A stretch of 30,290 bases of DNA from Chara braunii. Taxonomy: Eukaryota > Streptophyta > Charophyceae > Charales > Characeae. Position numbers and translations under genes: made by a program. Location of the stretch: assembly GCA_003427395.1 (NCBI GenBank), contig BFEA01000357.1:1229377-1259666 (forward strand), given 5' to 3'. Shown here piece after piece: positions 27,935 to 30,290 of the stretch (position 1 is the stretch's first letter; the number at the start of each line of letters is the position of its first letter). Under the pieces are notes generated by a model. It saw only the letters and a list, made by a program, of their open reading frames with translations, searched no databases and was not told where the DNA came from.

Positions 27935-29181
27935 CGAGTGGAGGAGAAGTATCCGTTGGCAATGCGATAGTGGCTGGCTGGCGGGTGATCCAAAGATAGT
28001 TGTGCGTACAGCGTGGCGAAGTCCGGATCAGACTCGTATGCCTGGATGAAGTGTCGCTGAAGCTCCTCGTCAAATGCGAAGGCATGATGTGTCATAGCGC
28101 AAAGATCTGGTCTTCGCGAGAGTGCATCTGCTGCGCGATTTGAGAGGCCAGGTAGATGTTTCAGTGTGAAGTCAAACTGGTCGATGAAGTACATCCATCG
28201 TCCGATCGTGCTGCTCACCGTATCCTGCGTCTTGTAGTAGGTAAATGGATTGTTGTCCGTAACCCATGTGAACCTACGGCGCCCAAGGAGGAAGTGCCGC
28301 CATCGCTTGAGAGCCATGACGAATGCGAGCAGCTCCTTCTTCCTTGCATCATCAAGCGAGTTGATGGGAGGCACTTTGTGGCTGAAATACTCCACCGGGT
28401 GCCAGTCGTCGCCGTCGTGCTGTTCCAAGAGTGCCCCAATGCCATAGCCGGAAGCGTCCGTAGTCACTCTCGTCGGCAATGTGGGGTCATAGATGCTAAG
28501 GACGGGTGCCATAAGCATAGCCGTCTTAAGTGCTTGGAATGACCGACGTGCGTCGTCATCGAATATGAATTGCACCTTTGGCGACTGTAACCTCGTCATA
28601 GGTGCAGCAATCCTGGAATATCCGGTGATGAATCGCTGATAGTAGCCCGCAATCCCATGAATGAACGAATGTCCGTGGTGTTGGTGGGCTCGGGCCATAC
28701 TCGTAGGGCCTCGATCTTGTCCGCAAGCGGACGGATGCCTTGTGGCATCACATAATGTCCCAAGTACTCCAGCTCCGCACTTGTCGCGGTTGGCTTTGTA
28801 CTTGGCTTGTCGTAGCCGCTCCAAAACGGTGCGCAGGTGTTCCACATGCTCCTCCAAACTCCGGTTGTACACCAGGATGTCGTCGAGGTAGATAAGTACG
28901 TAGCGATCCAGCATGTGTCGGAACTCCATTGTCATAGCCGCTTGGAAAGTGGCCGGGGCATTCGTAAGGCCAAATGGCATGACCAGCCATTCAAAATGCC
29001 CATATCGCATCTTAAACGCGGTCTTGTAGCGATCCTCCTGCCGGATCTCGAGTTGGTGATATCCCGACTTGAGATCGAGCTTGGAGAAGAACTTGGCGCC
29101 GCCCATTCGCTCGAGAAGGTCGTCGATGCGTGGGAGAGGGCCGACGTTTCTGATCGTCTGCGTTGAGCTTGCGCCGCCCAT
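27935..29181 (-). pseudogene. pol: E4 reverse transcriptase-RNase H with lesions
   Basis: One long frame carries NVGPLPRIDDLLERMG, FSKLDLKSGYHQ, MPFGLTNAPATFQ and the catalytic YLDD. Between about 28777 and 28650 the right reading (ELEYLGHYV, IRSFMGL) is in another frame; two indels cancel so that AGYYQRF returns in the first frame. RNase H follows with TTDASGYGIGALL, KKELLAFVMAL, VTDNNPF and RAADALSRR, all acids present. The N-terminal fingers motif is replaced by a 22-bp templated repeat. The frame is lost again near 27935 before the zinc finger. The enzyme would make element DNA from RNA but cannot be intact here. Confidence 0.88.
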
Positions 29182-29192
29182 TCGCTCGAGAA
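29096..29192. repeat. 22-bp exact repeat at an RT deletion junction
   Basis: 29096-29117 and 29171-29192 are identical. The first copy is in its natural place (it encodes LLERMGGA); the second sits where the fingers motif with the Asp-Tyr-Arg sequence should be. Confidence 0.9.
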
Positions 29193-29957
29193 ATCCTTGT
29201 TCTTCTTCCGGACGAAGAGCACAGGAGAACCGTATGGCGATGAGCTAGGCCGAACACAACCTTTCTCCAGAAGGTCGTCGAGTTGTGCCCGAAGCACACT
29301 TAACTCTTCCTCGCTCATTCGGTAGATGCAACCGCGTGGAGGTACGGCCCCGTCCTCGAGGATGATCTCGTGGCGGATGGGCCGATCCGGTACTACTCCG
29401 TGCGGGCCTTCGAACACATCGCTGTAGGCGTCGAGAAGCTCGGTGATGCGTGGATCCGAAGATGAGTCCGTCGAGGACGCGTCTTGGGGCGGGAGGGCGT
29501 GGAGAAAACACACCCCCATCTCCTCGATGTCGTCTCTGATGATGGAAGCTCGCATGCTTGCGGCGGATACCACGTGACAACTGACTGAAGGGTGAGGAGG
29601 AGCTACCGTGCATGGGACTAGTACTCCGTTTCGATCACGAATGTGAACGGTGCGGCGGTAGAAGTTCACCGGATGGTCCTTGCTTCGCAGCCATGACATG
29701 CCCAAGATCATGTCGAATTTGGTGTCCAGAATGTCAAAGGACACCGCCTCACTCACGTGAGGGGCAAAGTACATTGGGACGTCGTCAATGCACCGGTCAA
29801 TTGATTTGTGTGTGTGACCGTCCGCCAATGTGACTTGCGTGGGCTGGGACTTCCTTCGGACTCGTGGGCCAAGGCCGGCGCGTACCATGAAGTCCTGGCT
29901 CATGTAGTTGCGAGATGCTCCGCAATCAATCAAAGCGCTGCAGGTCGCCTCTCCAAT
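29182..29957 (-). pseudogene. pol: E4 aspartic protease and RT N-terminus
   Basis: The active site reads CSALIDCGASRNYMS, an Asp-Cys-Gly form of the retropepsin motif Asp-x-Gly-Ala/Ser. The second half shows AVSFDILDTKFDMILGMSWL, the hydrophobic strand and ILG pattern. A linker with ITELLDAYSDVFEGP and PPRGCIYRMSEEEL leads to the start of RT (SSSPYGSPVLFVRKKNKDF), after which the sequence breaks at the 22-bp repeat. The protease would process Gag-Pol. A TAG at 29958-29960 separates it from the upstream linker in the same frame. Confidence 0.85.
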
Positions 29958-30290
29958 CTAAATGCGTACATATAGCAATGGTGCGTCAATGTCGTCGTAC
30001 CGTTGCGTCTTGAACTCGCAGTCGATCTTTGCAATGTAAGCGTGAAGGTCGACAACCTCTACTCCGGCGTCCATCAACGGAGTCGGTACTGCAGTGTGCA
30101 AGTAATCCCGCAATTGTGCTTTGAGCACGTTGCAATGTGGTTTCGGCAAGCGACCGGACCGGTGCAGGGGCATCCATTGGAAGTCCTCAAAAGTCAACGG
30201 GTCGAGCTCTTCAATGCTTGACCATGACGTTGAATCCCCGNCGGTAGATGACGGCGAAGCTGCCGAATCGGTTGCCGATGGTGATGAAAC
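29958..30290 (-). pseudogene. E4 gag-protease linker, continues past the window
   Basis: Same frame as the protease, separated by one TAG (29958-29960). The part nearest the window edge is Ser/Thr/Pro/Asp-rich, followed by IEELDPLTFEDFQWMPL and a mixed segment. It is open up to 30290 except for an N at 30241. It is likely the end of gag or the spacer before the protease; no zinc knuckle is in view. Confidence 0.6.

Larger units (their letters stand above)
25315..30290 (-). mobile_element. E4: Ty3/gypsy LTR retrotransposon, right end outside window
   Basis: On the minus strand, running from the right edge: gag/protease linker, protease, RT-RNase H, integrase, polypurine tract and 3' LTR. Its proteins differ from E1-E3 (classic HPQTDGQTER integrase motif, different LTR), so it is a third family. 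It sits inside E3's 5' LTR, which makes it the youngest insertion here. Its protein-coding part is more GC-rich than that of E1-E3. Gag, PBS and 5' LTR lie beyond 30290. Confidence 0.92.

Noticed and set aside
1-30290. CRISPR arrays, bacterial operons or phage genes
   Set aside because: No direct repeats with unique spacers, no ribosome-binding-site pattern and no prokaryotic genes; all coding matches are eukaryotic LTR retrotransposon domains.

Overview
This window is a nest of decayed LTR retrotransposons from a large, repeat-rich eukaryotic genome of the green-plant lineage. I find no intact host gene, no rRNA and no functional tRNA gene. Four Ty3/gypsy (Metaviridae-type) elements with GPY/F-type integrases account for about 23 kb. 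They have the chromovirus-like layout gag-PR-RT-RH-IN. The one primer-binding site I can see matches plant initiator-Met tRNA. My guess is a streptophyte alga such as Chara, or another large plant-lineage genome; this is inference, since no host gene is available to prove it.

Layout. 1-3076: simple repeats, a diverged 206-bp tandem duplication, a tRNA-derived SINE-like unit (about 1386-1512), G-rich and A-rich low-complexity tracts, a (TA)n tract and a minisatellite. 3077-5922: element E1 (+), a 5'-truncated copy keeping the end of RNase H, integrase, polypurine tract and 3' LTR. 5923-6857: T-rich and minisatellite sequence without a gene. 6858-11706: element E2 (+), a highly degraded gag-pol cut off on its right. 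11707-25314: element E3 (-), whose direct LTRs, PBS, PPT, gag and pol are all visible; a 4.9-kb purine-rich block (16392-21285) separates gag from pol. 25315-30290: element E4 (-), with its 3' LTR, PPT and pol, open at the right edge.

Nesting order. E3 interrupts the 3' end of E2 pol at 11706/11707. E4 interrupts the 5' LTR of E3 after 25314: the two E3 LTRs align without an indel (apart from one N-marked duplication) up to exactly that base, and E4's LTR starts there. E2 is therefore oldest, then E3, then E4. E1 and E3 belong to one family in opposite orientation: their proteins are similar, their LTR termini match, and both carry a TAG at the same codon between the integrase zinc finger and core.

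All four pol genes carry stops or frameshifts. Many of the disabling base substitutions are, or can be explained as, C:G to T:A transitions, and a hand count of the E3 LTR pair gives about 23 differences in 739 bp, about 20 of them transitions. This fits decay of cytosine-methylated elements. Several frameshifts and Ns may instead be assembly errors, and one N-flanked exact duplication almost certainly is.
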